A stretch of 6,359 nucleotides of DNA from Balneolia bacterium (GCA_003566395.1 PXDL01000567.1:1-6359), one strand, 5' to 3'. Positions 1-5,947 are shown, numbered from the stretch's first letter. Notes: generated from the letters alone by a model not told the origin. Numbers and translations are program-made.

Positions 1-148
1 GCCCATGCAGACTTTCGGCCCGGTACCGGATTTCATCACGCAGGCGACCGGTAAACCCGGAGCGGTGCTTGCGCGAAGTTTCAAAATAGAAATCGCAGTA
101 GGTGCATGCTTGTTTGCAAAACGGAATGTGGATGTAGATACCGGACAT
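1..148 (-). CDS. hemW: HemW, radical SAM heme chaperone (N-terminal part, runs off left edge)
   Basis: The reverse strand encodes 49 residues from an ATG at 148, beginning MSGIYIHIPFCKQACTYCDF. The CxxxCxxC motif (C11, C15, C18), preceded by YIHIPFC and followed by YCDFY, is the radical-SAM iron-sulfur binding site in the arrangement typical of HemW/HemN-like proteins. HemW proteins bind heme and a 4Fe-4S cluster plus S-adenosylmethionine and are thought to pass heme to respiratory enzymes. They act in the cytoplasm or at the membrane, and lack the coproporphyrinogen oxidase activity of true HemN. The start is placed here because the IYIHIPFC motif normally lies at the very N terminus of HemW, while HemN has about 50 extra residues before it. 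No strong Shine-Dalgarno is seen. The remaining three quarters or more of the protein is outside the window, so function rests on the motif alone. Confidence 0.88.
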   Translation of the reverse strand, partial: MSGIYIHIPFCKQACTYCDFYFETSRKHRSGFTGRLRDEIRYRAESLHG

Positions 149-247
149 TTAATAACCTAAGTTCGATTATAAATTAAGGTAATTGAGCTCCCCTCATGGG
201 ATTGATTCAAATTAATACTTTGTATTTCGAAACAAACCTCCCTTTAT

Positions 248-265
248 CTTTTGTGCGGACAAAAG
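248..265. repeat. 7-bp perfect inverted repeat with 4-base loop
   Basis: CTTTTGT and ACAAAAG pair perfectly around a GCGG loop. No run of T follows on either strand close enough to make a good intrinsic terminator. It lies about 100 bases upstream of the hemW start, so it could be a protein-binding operator or a structure at the start of a leader, or simply chance in AT-rich DNA. Confidence 0.5.
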
Positions 266-282
266 TTAACCGGTTTCAGAGG

Positions 283-306
283 ACAGTATCAGTAAACAGT
301 ATCAGT
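283..306. repeat. 11-bp direct repeat, period 13
   Basis: ACAGTATCAGT occurs at 283-293 and again at 296-306, separated by AA. Two copies in register at slightly more than one helical turn would suit a dimeric regulator, or may be a small tandem duplication. No known binding consensus was recognised. Confidence 0.6.
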
Positions 307-388
307 TGTAAATCATTAGTAACATACAATTTATCCAGAGGTTTTATTTGAATAATTTTCTTTGTGAAAGTCATTAAAAAATTCAAAA

Positions 389-410
389 TTCAAAATTGAG
401 CCCACTCCGA
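389..410 (+). repeat. Left terminal inverted repeat of the IS
   Basis: The inner part, TTGAGCCCACTCCGA (396-410), matches the reverse complement of the right end except for one base. Over 22 bases there are mismatches at only two positions, 395 and 404. Matching stops on both sides of this block. Confidence 0.88.
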
Positions 411-419
411 AAAGTATAG

Positions 420-438
420 GACATTTTTGTCTTTTTTT
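420..438 (+). terminator. Weak terminator-like hairpin just inside the left end of the IS
   Basis: GACA (420-423) and TGTC (428-431) form a 4-bp stem around TTTT, followed by seven T residues (432-438). Insertion sequences often carry such a signal between the end and the transposase gene to block transcription entering from outside. The stem is short, so this is only a possibility. Confidence 0.3.
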
Positions 439-449
439 GTGCTTGCTTA

Positions 450-480
450 TTGAATTAATATATTGTTATTATTATATTTA
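450..480 (+). promoter_or_regulatory. Candidate Bacteroidota-type promoter of the transposase
   Basis: TTG (450-452) is followed after 20 bases by TATATTTA (473-480), which resembles the -33 TTG and -7 TAnnTTTG boxes of Bacteroidota sigma factor promoters, except for the last base. Transcription would begin about ten bases before the ATG at 499, leaving a very short leader. In such AT-rich DNA a chance match is quite possible. Confidence 0.3.
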
Positions 481-498
481 GATATTCTTTAATTAGTA

Positions 499-2187
499 AT
501 GTCTACTATGTTTAAACCCTCCAAACCTGCTACCGACCCGGATCTGTTTGCCCAGACTGACCACCTGCTGAGTGGACAAGCGGCCGATCAGTTTTCCGAT
601 CCCAATGCCTGGCATAATCAGTTTTATAAACACATCAAGACGCAAATCGATGAATCGATTTTTGAGGTACTGTTCGACCAGCGCGGCGGCGCACCCAATG
701 CTCCGGTGTCTGTGCTGGTTTCGATGATGATTCTCAAGGAGTTTTTTGGCTGGAGCGACCAGCAGCTTTTCGAACATTGCCGGTTCCATATGTTGGTGCG
801 CAAAGCTCTTGGCCTGACCAATATGCATGATCCGGTGCCGGTTGAGTCCACGTACTATCTGTTGCGCAAACGTATGTACGAGCACAATCGAAGCCTTGAC
901 CAGGATTTAATGGAACAGACCTTTCGCTCCATCACGAGCGAACAAATGCACTCCTTTGAGATCAACGGGCGGCGGCTGCGTATGGACAGCAAGCTATTCG
1001 GCAGCAATGTGGCCTGGTACAGCCGCTACGAACTCATCCATCGCACCCTGCGGGCTTTCTGCAAAGAGCTTGACCAGGCTGAGCTTTCCGGTTTTACAGT
1101 AAAACAGCGCGAGCAGCTTGCCGGATTCACTCAGGAGCAGCCCAACAAGGTTGTTTATAATGAAGCCAAAGCACAGCTGACCGACCGACTTCAACAGATG
1201 GGGGGACTCATCTACAAGCTGTTGCACAGCTGTGCCGAATGGCAGGATCAGGAATCATGGAAACTGCTCAAACGGGTTTTTGACGAGCAGTATGAGGTTA
1301 TAAGCGAGCCCGAGCAGCGGGTTGAATTACGCAGCAAAGAAAACATTAGCTCCGACAGTGTGCAATCACCCGATGATCCGGACTGCACCTACCGCAAGAA
1401 AGCCGACCAGCAGGTCAAAGGGTATGTGGCCAACGTAACCGAAACCACGGGGAACGACCAACTCAACTTGATCTGTGATGTGCGGGTTGAACAGGCTCAT
1501 ACCAGCGATTCTGCGATGTTAACTCCATCTTTAGAAGCCAGCGAGGCTGTGACTGGCACGCATCCGGAACATGTTTACGTAGATGGGGGCTATCAAAGCC
1601 CCGACCACGACCAAAGCTGGCCGCAAACCGACTTCGTATATTCCGGCATCCAGGGAGCCGACCCAAGATACGAGCACACCCTTTAGGGCGAGGTACTTTA
1701 TGTAACCGATACCCAAACCGGCCAGTCCTACCAGGCCGGGGTTGTCAAAAAATATAAGAAAACCACCGCCAACCGCTGGAGTATCAAGACCGACGAGGGC
1801 AAACGGGTCTACTTTGATGAAAAAGCCATTCGGGCCGGGCTAATCCGCAGACAAATCAAACAACGTCCGCCCGTGCAGCGCCACGTGCGCAACAACGTGG
1901 AGGCCACTCTGTACCACCTGTTTTGCAGGATGCCGGGCGGTAAATCACCCTACCGTGGCTTGTCCAGGCAATCAGCGATGCTCCACTGCCGTGCCATTGG
2001 GGTCAATTTCCACCGAATTATGAACTACGTGGCCGGAGGCAACAAAAAAACAGCTAGTATGGCCATGGAAATCCCGTGTATTAAATTTTATAACTGGGCC
2101 CAAACGATTTTACTGAAAATTGTGCCCGAAACCCAGCCACCTACCGGACGAATACAAACTCAAGCCCTGAAATGGAACTTGGGGTAA
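499..2187 (+). pseudogene. IS1182-family DDE transposase interrupted by an in-frame TAG
   Basis: Read straight through one stop codon, the frame gives a full transposase of about 562 residues. Part one (residues 1-395) has the N-terminal transposase domain (about 30-130, with QRGGAPNAPVSVLVSMMILK and DPVPVESTYYLLRKR). It also has the first catalytic Asp in RMDSK (D163), a basic RKKADQQVKGYVANVTET stretch, and the second Asp in YVDGGY (D362). Codon 396 (1684-1686) is TAG. After it the same frame continues with GEVLYVTDTQTG, WSIKTDEG and the third catalytic residue in RNNVEATLYHL (E468), then CRAIGVNFHRIMNYV, which is the usual C terminus. The 395-residue product therefore lacks the catalytic Glu. 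A single base change, for example from CAG, explains the break. The bases after the TAG do not resemble the known CARYYA readthrough context. No Shine-Dalgarno is seen at ATG 499; ATG 508 is an equally possible start. Confidence 0.88.
1684..1686 (+). other. Premature amber codon within the transposase frame
   Basis: CTT TAG GGC interrupts the sequence ...RYEHTL/GEVLYVTD.... The codons on both sides continue the family alignment without insertion or deletion, so this is a nonsense change and not a frameshift. It separates D362 from E468 of the DDE triad. Confidence 0.9.
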
Positions 2188-2209
2188 TCGGAGCGGGCTC
2201 AAATTTGAA
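2188..2209 (-). repeat. Right terminal inverted repeat of the IS
   Basis: TCGGAGCGGGCTCAA (2188-2202) and the following seven bases are the reverse complement of the left end with two mismatches. It begins at the base after the transposase TAA (2185-2187). The outer part includes a perfect 10-bp palindrome TCAAATTTGA (2199-2208). Confidence 0.88.
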
Positions 2210-2270
2210 AGCGCAGCGCCCCCCCAAAATAATTTTGCAGACTAACTATAAAACCTGAGATTCCATATAA

Positions 2271-2382
2271 TAAGGTTCGGGCGAAACAGTTGGAGGGCGG
2301 TATGTCGTATCCCGGTAATAAACCGGAAAACAAATTTGAATCTAAAGCAGGCATACCGCATTTTCCGTGCGGTAGAACCTTA
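2271..2382 (+). promoter_or_regulatory. Nested inverted-repeat element, possible structured leader of the FloA-like gene
   Basis: Several pairings are visible. The outer arms TAAGGTTC (2271-2278) and GAACCTTA (2375-2382) form a perfect 8-bp stem. Inside, GCGGTATGTC (2297-2306) pairs with GGCATACCGC (2350-2359) over 10 bp with one G-U. Within that, CCGGT (2312-2316) and ACCGG (2322-2326) form a small hairpin with a 5-base loop. The right arm of the 10-bp stem can instead pair downstream, because TACCGCA (2354-2360) and TGCGGTA (2368-2374) form a 7-bp hairpin. The last two pairings exclude each other. The element ends 11 bases before the ATG at 2394. It could be a regulatory RNA leader, or a small non-autonomous mobile repeat, since the outer repeat begins and ends with TA. 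No known riboswitch family was recognised. Confidence 0.45.
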
Positions 2383-2393
2383 ATCAATAGTAA

Positions 2394-3131
2394 ATGTATC
2401 CTAACGTGATAGTTGCACTTATGCCCTCTTTAACAGCCATTGCTTTTTTCGTACCGGTGCTGTCGCTGCTTTGCCTTCTGTTTATTAAGGTGAATGGGGT
2501 GAAGCGCAAATTCCGGAACGAGAACTGCGATATCGGATTCAGGCAGGCGCTAAATGTGATGCTGCAGGGCGGATACAAGCCCGAGGTGGCACAGGCTGCG
2601 GCTAAAGCACATGCTCTCCGTCTGGAAATTCCTCTTGATAAGCTGCAGCTCCATGCGGCTGCCGGCGGCGACCCGGTTGCAGTTACGGAAGCCCTAAGTT
2701 ATATACAGGATTCAGATATACCTTCTCTGCGGGCAGGGTTTAAACATCTTAGCCTGATCGACCAGTCCGGCAAAAACGTTAAGCAGACTATAACGGAAGC
2801 CGAAAAAACCAGGACGCTGGAGCTTGAGGGGGAGCTTGAGTTCTCCGGGCGAACATTTCGTTACGATTTCAAGGCACGATACAGACGACCGCTTTTATCG
2901 GTAGCTTTCGATAACTTTTCTGAGGCCGAGATAGTCCGTGAAATTAAACGAAATATCGAAGATATCAGGCGCTATCATAAAGAGTTGATACGGGTGGATG
3001 TTGCCGATACAGACCAGATAGAACGCCATCTGATTGATACGGTTCTGCGGCCATCTTTTTGGGAACGAAATCTCAGGCTTCAGCTCGTGGATCAGGATCT
3101 GAAGCTGACCGTTCCGGAGCTTCCCCGCTGA
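2394..3131 (+). CDS. FloA-like (flotillin/SPFH-related) short membrane protein
   Basis: This 245-residue protein has one hydrophobic segment (about 11-32) followed by a basic stretch (KVNGVKRKFR), so it is probably an N-terminally anchored protein facing the cytoplasm. Residues about 70-135 recall bacterial flotillin FloA. AKAHALRLEIPLDKLQLH and AAAGGDP correspond to the KAHKAGL...QLESHYLAGGNVDRV region, and IDQSGKNVKQTI (122-133) to IDLAGRDVLEAV. Residues 145-240 (FKARYRR..., SEAEIVREI..., DTDQIERHL...) follow the order of the FloA SPFH core. Typical FloA proteins are about 330 residues and end in an Ala/Glu-rich coiled coil; that tail is absent. FloA organises membrane microdomains, but whether this divergent short form can is unknown. 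The comparison is from memory, without a database search. A TAA lies just before the ATG; M10 (ATG 2421) is an alternative start. It converges on the permease gene with an 11-base gap. Confidence 0.68.
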   Translation: MYPNVIVALMPSLTAIAFFVPVLSLLCLLFIKVNGVKRKFRNENCDIGFRQALNVMLQGGYKPEVAQAAAKAHALRLEIPLDKLQLHAAAGGDPVAVTEALSYIQDSDIPSLRAGFKHLSLIDQSGKNVKQTITEAEKTRTLELEGELEFSGRTFRYDFKARYRRPLLSVAFDNFSEAEIVREIKRNIEDIRRYHKELIRVDVADTDQIERHLIDTVLRPSFWERNLRLQLVDQDLKLTVPELPR

Positions 3132-3142
3132 GGCTTTTCAGC
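3127..3142. terminator. Small hairpin between convergent genes, weak terminator candidate
   Basis: GCTGA (3127-3131) and TCAGC (3138-3142) pair around GGCTTT in the gap between the two convergent stop codons. The stem is only 5 bp and no T run follows, so it is a poor intrinsic terminator, but nothing else is available in the gap. Confidence 0.2.
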
Positions 3143-4057
3143 TCAGAGCAACCATTCCAGCAGATAATACCAGAAGGCGAGCGTCAGAAATGAAACCGGT
3201 ACCCCGATACCTACCATGAGGGAAGCGAGCCGTGGATTAAGTCCGTAGTTGATCGCCAGTATGGAACCGGTGATCATCGGAGCCATCGCACTTTCCAGAA
3301 TGCTTATTTTGACGGTTTCGCCCGTACCGCCCGTCACAAAAACAAAGAGGACAAGCACGATAAGAGGAGCCAGAAGAAGTTTGTAGCCGAGGCCGTACAA
3401 AATCGGTTTGGCTGACTGGCCGTGCAGCGACAGCCCGAGCTGCATCCCAACCGAGGTGATGGCCAATGGAGTAAGAGTAGCGCCGAGCCGCTGAAGCACT
3501 TCAAGAAGCATGCCATCCGGCTGCCACCCGGCCGTGTTCAGCATCAGCGCGACCACAAACGTAATAAACGGCGGGAAAAGCAACACTTTCCTTGTGATGT
3601 CCCGCTTACGAAGCGTGGCGCTTGAATAAGCGCAGGCAATTACAATACCTACGGTTGAAACCGCTACGAATGATCCCGCCTGATCCACAATTAGTGCAAT
3701 TTGAAGGGCATCCTGACCGTAAAGTGCTTCTATCACGGGAAATCCTACAAAGGAGGTGTTGCCGAGGCCGGCGGTGAGAAGCAGGCACCCGGTTGTACCT
3801 GCCGACCACCCCATTTTTCGGGCAGCAAACGGGATGATGAGCAGGGCGCCTCCTATCACAATCCAGGATGTAAACAGCGGATAGAGCAGGTCGGACGAGA
3901 GTTCTATTCGCGGTATGTAGATCAGCGCCAGAGCAGGAAGAGAGACGTAGATGACAAACTGATTAAGGGCAAGCGGCGTTTGCGCAGGAAAATCGGGCAA
4001 CCGTTTTAGCAGCATGCCGAGGAACAGACAAATAAAAAGCAGTACGATATTAGACAT
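3143..4057 (-). CDS. AEC-family (auxin efflux carrier type) permease
   Basis: This 304-residue, strongly hydrophobic protein has about ten predicted membrane helices in two groups of five, split by a hydrophilic segment around residues 146-156 (ATLRKRDITRK). Length and layout match bacterial members of the auxin efflux carrier family, inner-membrane transporters of the BART superfamily that include malonate and malate carriers. Family marks are SLPALAL (39-45), GLGNTSFVGFP (97-107; the crossover-type GNT/S-G-P motif), TPLAITSVGMQLG (186-198) and ESAMAPMI (255-262). The substrate cannot be deduced, and no metabolic enzyme gene sits next to it to suggest one. The ATG at 4057 places a hydrophobic helix right at the N terminus (NIVLLFICLFLGMLL), as usual for the family. 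It reads toward the FloA-like gene. Confidence 0.9.
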   Translation of the reverse strand: MSNIVLLFICLFLGMLLKRLPDFPAQTPLALNQFVIYVSLPALALIYIPRIELSSDLLYPLFTSWIVIGGALLIIPFAARKMGWSAGTTGCLLLTAGLGNTSFVGFPVIEALYGQDALQIALIVDQAGSFVAVSTVGIVIACAYSSATLRKRDITRKVLLFPPFITFVVALMLNTAGWQPDGMLLEVLQRLGATLTPLAITSVGMQLGLSLHGQSAKPILYGLGYKLLLAPLIVLVLFVFVTGGTGETVKISILESAMAPMITGSILAINYGLNPRLASLMVGIGVPVSFLTLAFWYYLLEWLL

Positions 4058-4406
4058 CAGCAGGTCGTTTGCGGTCCGAACCGGGAAATCGGGAAATGAA
4101 TGAGAAGGTTTTGCGAAGCTTGTCGCATATATGATGCGGCCAATTTATACATCCCACCCGTAATTTTCCTGTATTGTTTGCACATACATTTTAGCCGTTG
4201 AACTGAGCTAATGGTAACGTAATTTCACAAAAGTGATTTAGTATGTAACTCCATCCGGGTAATTGTTCATGTAAATACGCATGTTGTTAAAAGGCTTCAT
4301 AAAATGACAAAAGTATCTGACAGCATTCGAACTTTTTTTACTTTGGCTCCGTATGTGGTCCATGTTGCCGGACAAATATTTAACAATCACATTCAAATCC
4401 AACAAT
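4058..4406. other. Non-coding gap between divergent permease and small membrane protein genes
   Basis: Neither strand shows a protein-like frame here. It must carry the permease promoter (leftward) and that of the 66-residue protein (rightward), but no clear promoter pair was found. Small features are an 8-bp tandem repeat CGGGAAAT (4082-4089 and 4090-4097) and a 5-bp hairpin CGCAT/ATGCG (4124-4138). A T-rich stretch with TTACTTTG (around 4335-4344) is a distant match to a -7 box. Confidence 0.55.
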
Positions 4407-4607
4407 ATGTCAGGACAAGGTTCAGCAGGTAACGTGATAGCCGCATTGGCAAGTTTTTTCATTCCCGGTTTCGGGCAGTTGCTTCAGGGCAGATTATTAA
4501 TAGCTGTTTTCATGTTCATACTTGCAGGTATTATGTGGTTTTTCCTGCTCGGCTGGCTGATTCATCTCTGGTCGATTCTGGACGCCGCACTGTTTAAGCG
4601 ATCTTGA
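4407..4607 (+). CDS. Small two-helix membrane protein (66 aa), unknown function
   Basis: The protein starts MSGQGSAGNVIAALASFFIP and has two hydrophobic segments (about 10-23 and 30-56) separated by a short polar turn, PGFGQLLQGRL. It ends in a basic tail (FKRS). The IPGFGQLLQGR turn between helices resembles small TM2-like inner-membrane proteins, in which a short loop follows an 'IPG-GQ' motif. Function is not known. An in-frame ATG exists at 4353, but the residues it would add (WSMLPDKYLTITFKSNN) look non-coding and the hydrophobic domain begins soon after 4407, so the later start is preferred. There is no Shine-Dalgarno. The next coding frame begins about 120 bases downstream on the same strand, so co-transcription is possible. 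Confidence 0.72.
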   Translation: MSGQGSAGNVIAALASFFIPGFGQLLQGRLLIAVFMFILAGIMWFFLLGWLIHLWSILDAALFKRS

Positions 4608-4725
4608 AAACACTTAGCCTGTTTCAAATAAAATTTTAAGCCGGTTTTCACCAGAAATTCACTATCTGAAAGACAGAAAACTGTTTTTCACTGGCCGGAC
4701 TCAAATCCAAACAGACGACTACGCT

Positions 4726-5208
4726 TTGCAGGATTCGATATTAAAGAACTTGAGCGATAGAGCACTGAATGTGCTTACATTAAACAAAATGGACAACCCC
4801 TACTTTTTGATTGACCATTATAAACGGGAAGGGCATTTTTTGTCGCTCCGGCAGTGCGGACCTGTCGTAAATGATCAGATTGTAGAATTTTGTGAAGACA
4901 TTATGAATGAAAATTATAGCGACGATGCACTTATGGATGACGATTTGAGTCAGAACAGAGAACCAAAAAGCCGGGAGGAGAATGGTGAGGATTCAAATGA
5001 AACCCAGCCGGTAATGCTCGATACTGAAAAGGCTTTTCTGGGGATGAGCGACCGGGCCCGGAATACCTTGCTGCGAAACGGCATCGTTGGAGTAGGCTCA
5101 ATGATCAAGTATTACCGGATTCATAAATCATTCGACAACCTCAGGCACTGTGGCCCGGTAACGAATGATGAACTTGTGGAATGTTGTGAAGAGATCGTCA
5201 ACACTTAG
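4726..5208 (+). CDS. Tandem alpha-CTD-like helix-hairpin-helix protein (about 160 aa)
   Basis: Two related domains are visible at residues 5-61 and 103-159. Each begins with L/M-SDRA-N-L and ends with LR-CGPV-ND-[IL]VE-C-E-I (LRQCGPVVNDQIVEFC at 41-56 and LRHCGPVTNDELVECC at 139-154). The pattern fits the helix-hairpin-helix fold of the RNA polymerase alpha subunit C-terminal domain (SVRS-N-L ... LGKKSL-EI). An acidic, polar linker (about 62-102, with DDALMDDDL and EENGEDSNE) joins them. Such domains bind DNA or other proteins; the role here is unknown, and there is no RNA polymerase assembly domain. The start is uncertain. The frame is open from 4618 but has no ATG before M22, which would cut into the first domain, so TTG at 4726 or 4750 is the likely start. 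Nucleotide similarity between the copies is low, so the duplication is old. Confidence 0.7.
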   Translation: MQDSILKNLSDRALNVLTLNKMDNPYFLIDHYKREGHFLSLRQCGPVVNDQIVEFCEDIMNENYSDDALMDDDLSQNREPKSREENGEDSNETQPVMLDTEKAFLGMSDRARNTLLRNGIVGVGSMIKYYRIHKSFDNLRHCGPVTNDELVECCEEIVNT

Positions 5209-5233
5209 AAAACAAGTCCGACATTTTTCTCCG

Positions 5234-5250
5234 GTGTTGAATGTGAACAC
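5234..5250 (+). terminator. Weak hairpin after the tandem-domain gene
   Basis: GTGTT (5234-5238) and AACAC (5246-5250) pair around a 7-base loop about 25 bases after the stop codon. The downstream sequence has no proper T run, so it may be only a weak terminator. The better hairpin at 5285-5311 could also serve rightward transcripts. Confidence 0.25.
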
Positions 5251-5274
5251 AATCTCCGGTTTCTCAAAGTCTTC

Positions 5275-5312
5275 TAAAAACAAAAAAGGCCGCTTGGAAT
5301 AAACGGCCTTTA
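5275..5312 (-). terminator. Intrinsic terminator of the FMN reductase gene
   Basis: AAAGGCCG (5285-5292) and CGGCCTTT (5304-5311) form an 8-bp GC-centred stem with an 11-base loop. Read leftward, it is followed by TTTTTTGTTTTT, a good U tract, and it begins 23 bases after the stop of the reductase gene. In the rightward direction it has only a short TTT, so termination would be weaker for the gene ending at 5208. Confidence 0.8.
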
Positions 5313-5333
5313 AGAATGTTTGAACTGAAAAAA

Positions 5334-5909
5334 TCAAGCTTCCACACCTGCTTTTCGCTCACGTTCATGTTTATTTCTTTCGGTGAAATCCGTGAAATTT
5401 CTGACAAGTGAGTTCATCAGTTTGTTGGTCATCCCATCTTTGATCCCTTCCTCTTCGCTAAAAATAGATTTAATACGCTGCATGAAAACACGCTCCGGGA
5501 AAAGATAGGCGTTGCGGTAATTGGCGATAAGCTGTAACTGCTCAACCGAGCGAAGTGCACCAAAAGCTCCGGCAGCTTCCCCGATGAACGCAATAGGGAG
5601 TTTGTTAAATGCTTCGGGAAACGGGAGGTAGTCTATGAAAAGCTTCAGAATGCCGGGGAAGGAGCCGTTGTATTCGGGAATTACCATCACGAGTCCGTCG
5701 CAGTCGAGCACGCGGGCATTAAAGGCTGTTACCGAATCGATGTTTTTCCCGTATTTACCGCCGGCCACATCCATAATGGGAAAATCGGAAAGGGAAATAA
5801 CTTCAGTCTCAACATTCTCCTCATCGAATTTGGACTGAACGTGTTTGGAAACTTTCAGGGCCATTGATCCGGGCCGATCGGTTGCACTTAAAATATTAAT
5901 CTTAGACAT
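5334..5909 (-). CDS. NADPH-dependent FMN reductase family flavoprotein
   Basis: This 191-residue protein begins KINILSATDRPGSMALKVSK, the phosphate-binding loop of the flavodoxin-like fold (S8, T10, R12, S15). The motif PEYNGSFPGILKLFIDYLP (78-96) is the flavin-ring loop of the FMN_red family (PEYN-S-PG-LKN). GEAAGAFGALRSVEQL (110-125) is the second flavin-contacting segment, usually written GA.GG...LR. Members are cytoplasmic dimers that reduce FMN, quinones, azo dyes or chromate with NAD(P)H; the real substrate cannot be told. The C-terminal 25 residues are charged and rich in Arg, Lys and Glu, a modest extension beyond the core. It lies 81 bases downstream of rarA on the same strand and has its own terminator. 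A palindrome in the gap may be a regulatory site. No Shine-Dalgarno is seen before the ATG. Confidence 0.9.
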   Translation of the reverse strand: MSKINILSATDRPGSMALKVSKHVQSKFDEENVETEVISLSDFPIMDVAGGKYGKNIDSVTAFNARVLDCDGLVMVIPEYNGSFPGILKLFIDYLPFPEAFNKLPIAFIGEAAGAFGALRSVEQLQLIANYRNAYLFPERVFMQRIKSIFSEEEGIKDGMTNKLMNSLVRNFTDFTERNKHERERKAGVEA

Positions 5910-5947
5910 AATTTAATTTGGTTCGAGAATTTTATTGTGTGAATTCG

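Larger units (their letters stand above)
149..388. other. AT-rich intergenic region between hemW and the insertion sequence
   Basis: No convincing gene is present. It should hold the hemW promoter, reading leftward. On the minus strand a TTTG (233-236) lies 18 bases before TAATTTG (208-214), which loosely resembles the Bacteroidota TTTG / TAnnTTTG promoter. The match is imperfect, so this is only a candidate. The region also holds a hairpin (248-265), a short perfect palindrome AACCGGTT (268-275) and an 11-bp direct repeat (283-306). It may also be what is left of a promoter region for the rightward gene at 2394 that the insertion sequence has separated; that is inference. Confidence 0.6.
389..2209 (+). 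mobile_element. IS1182-type insertion sequence, 1821 bp, probably inactive
   Basis: The element is bounded by 22-bp terminal inverted repeats (389-410 and 2188-2209, 20 of 22 matching) that flank a single long transposase frame. The right repeat starts directly after the transposase stop codon. The length fits the IS1182 group of the IS5/IS1182-like DDE elements. No target-site duplication is recognisable outside the repeats. The outer limits could lie a few bases further in, because the outermost six bases (TTCAAA) sit in AT-rich DNA. The coding part is visibly more GC-rich than the AT-rich flank on the left. An in-frame TAG breaks the transposase, so this copy probably cannot move by itself, although a transposase supplied by an intact copy could still act on its ends. 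Confidence 0.88.

Noticed and set aside
343..388. AATAATTTT present on both sides of the IS as a target duplication
   Set aside because: The copies are not next to the terminal repeats and the sequence is low-complexity AT DNA.
1684..1692. Programmed stop-codon readthrough in the transposase
   Set aside because: The bases following TAG (GGCGAG) do not match the known CARYYA context, so ordinary nonsense mutation is simpler.
1873..2187. Separate 104-aa gene starting at GTG 1873
   Set aside because: It is in the same frame as the transposase and aligns to its C terminus, so it is the downstream part of the interrupted gene.
2331..2340. CAAATTTGAA shared by the IS right end (2200-2209) and the structured element
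   Set aside because: A 10-bp, AT-rich, partly palindromic match is likely to be chance; the surrounding bases do not match.
2271..2382. Integron attC recombination site
   Set aside because: The outer repeats TAAGGTTC / GAACCTTA do not fit the RYYYAAC / GTTRRRY core sites, and no integrase or cassette array is visible.
2199..2387. Minus-strand 62-aa frame across the structured element
   Set aside because: No family resemblance, and it overlaps the IS end and the hairpins; its length is expected by chance.
3701..4009. Plus-strand 102-aa frame inside the permease gene
   Set aside because: It lies antisense within a well-supported membrane transporter and its charged, repeat-free protein matches nothing recognised.
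4238..4462. Minus-strand 74-aa frame in the gap and over the small membrane gene
   Set aside because: No recognisable domain, and it overlaps the opposite-strand gene whose protein has clear membrane helices.
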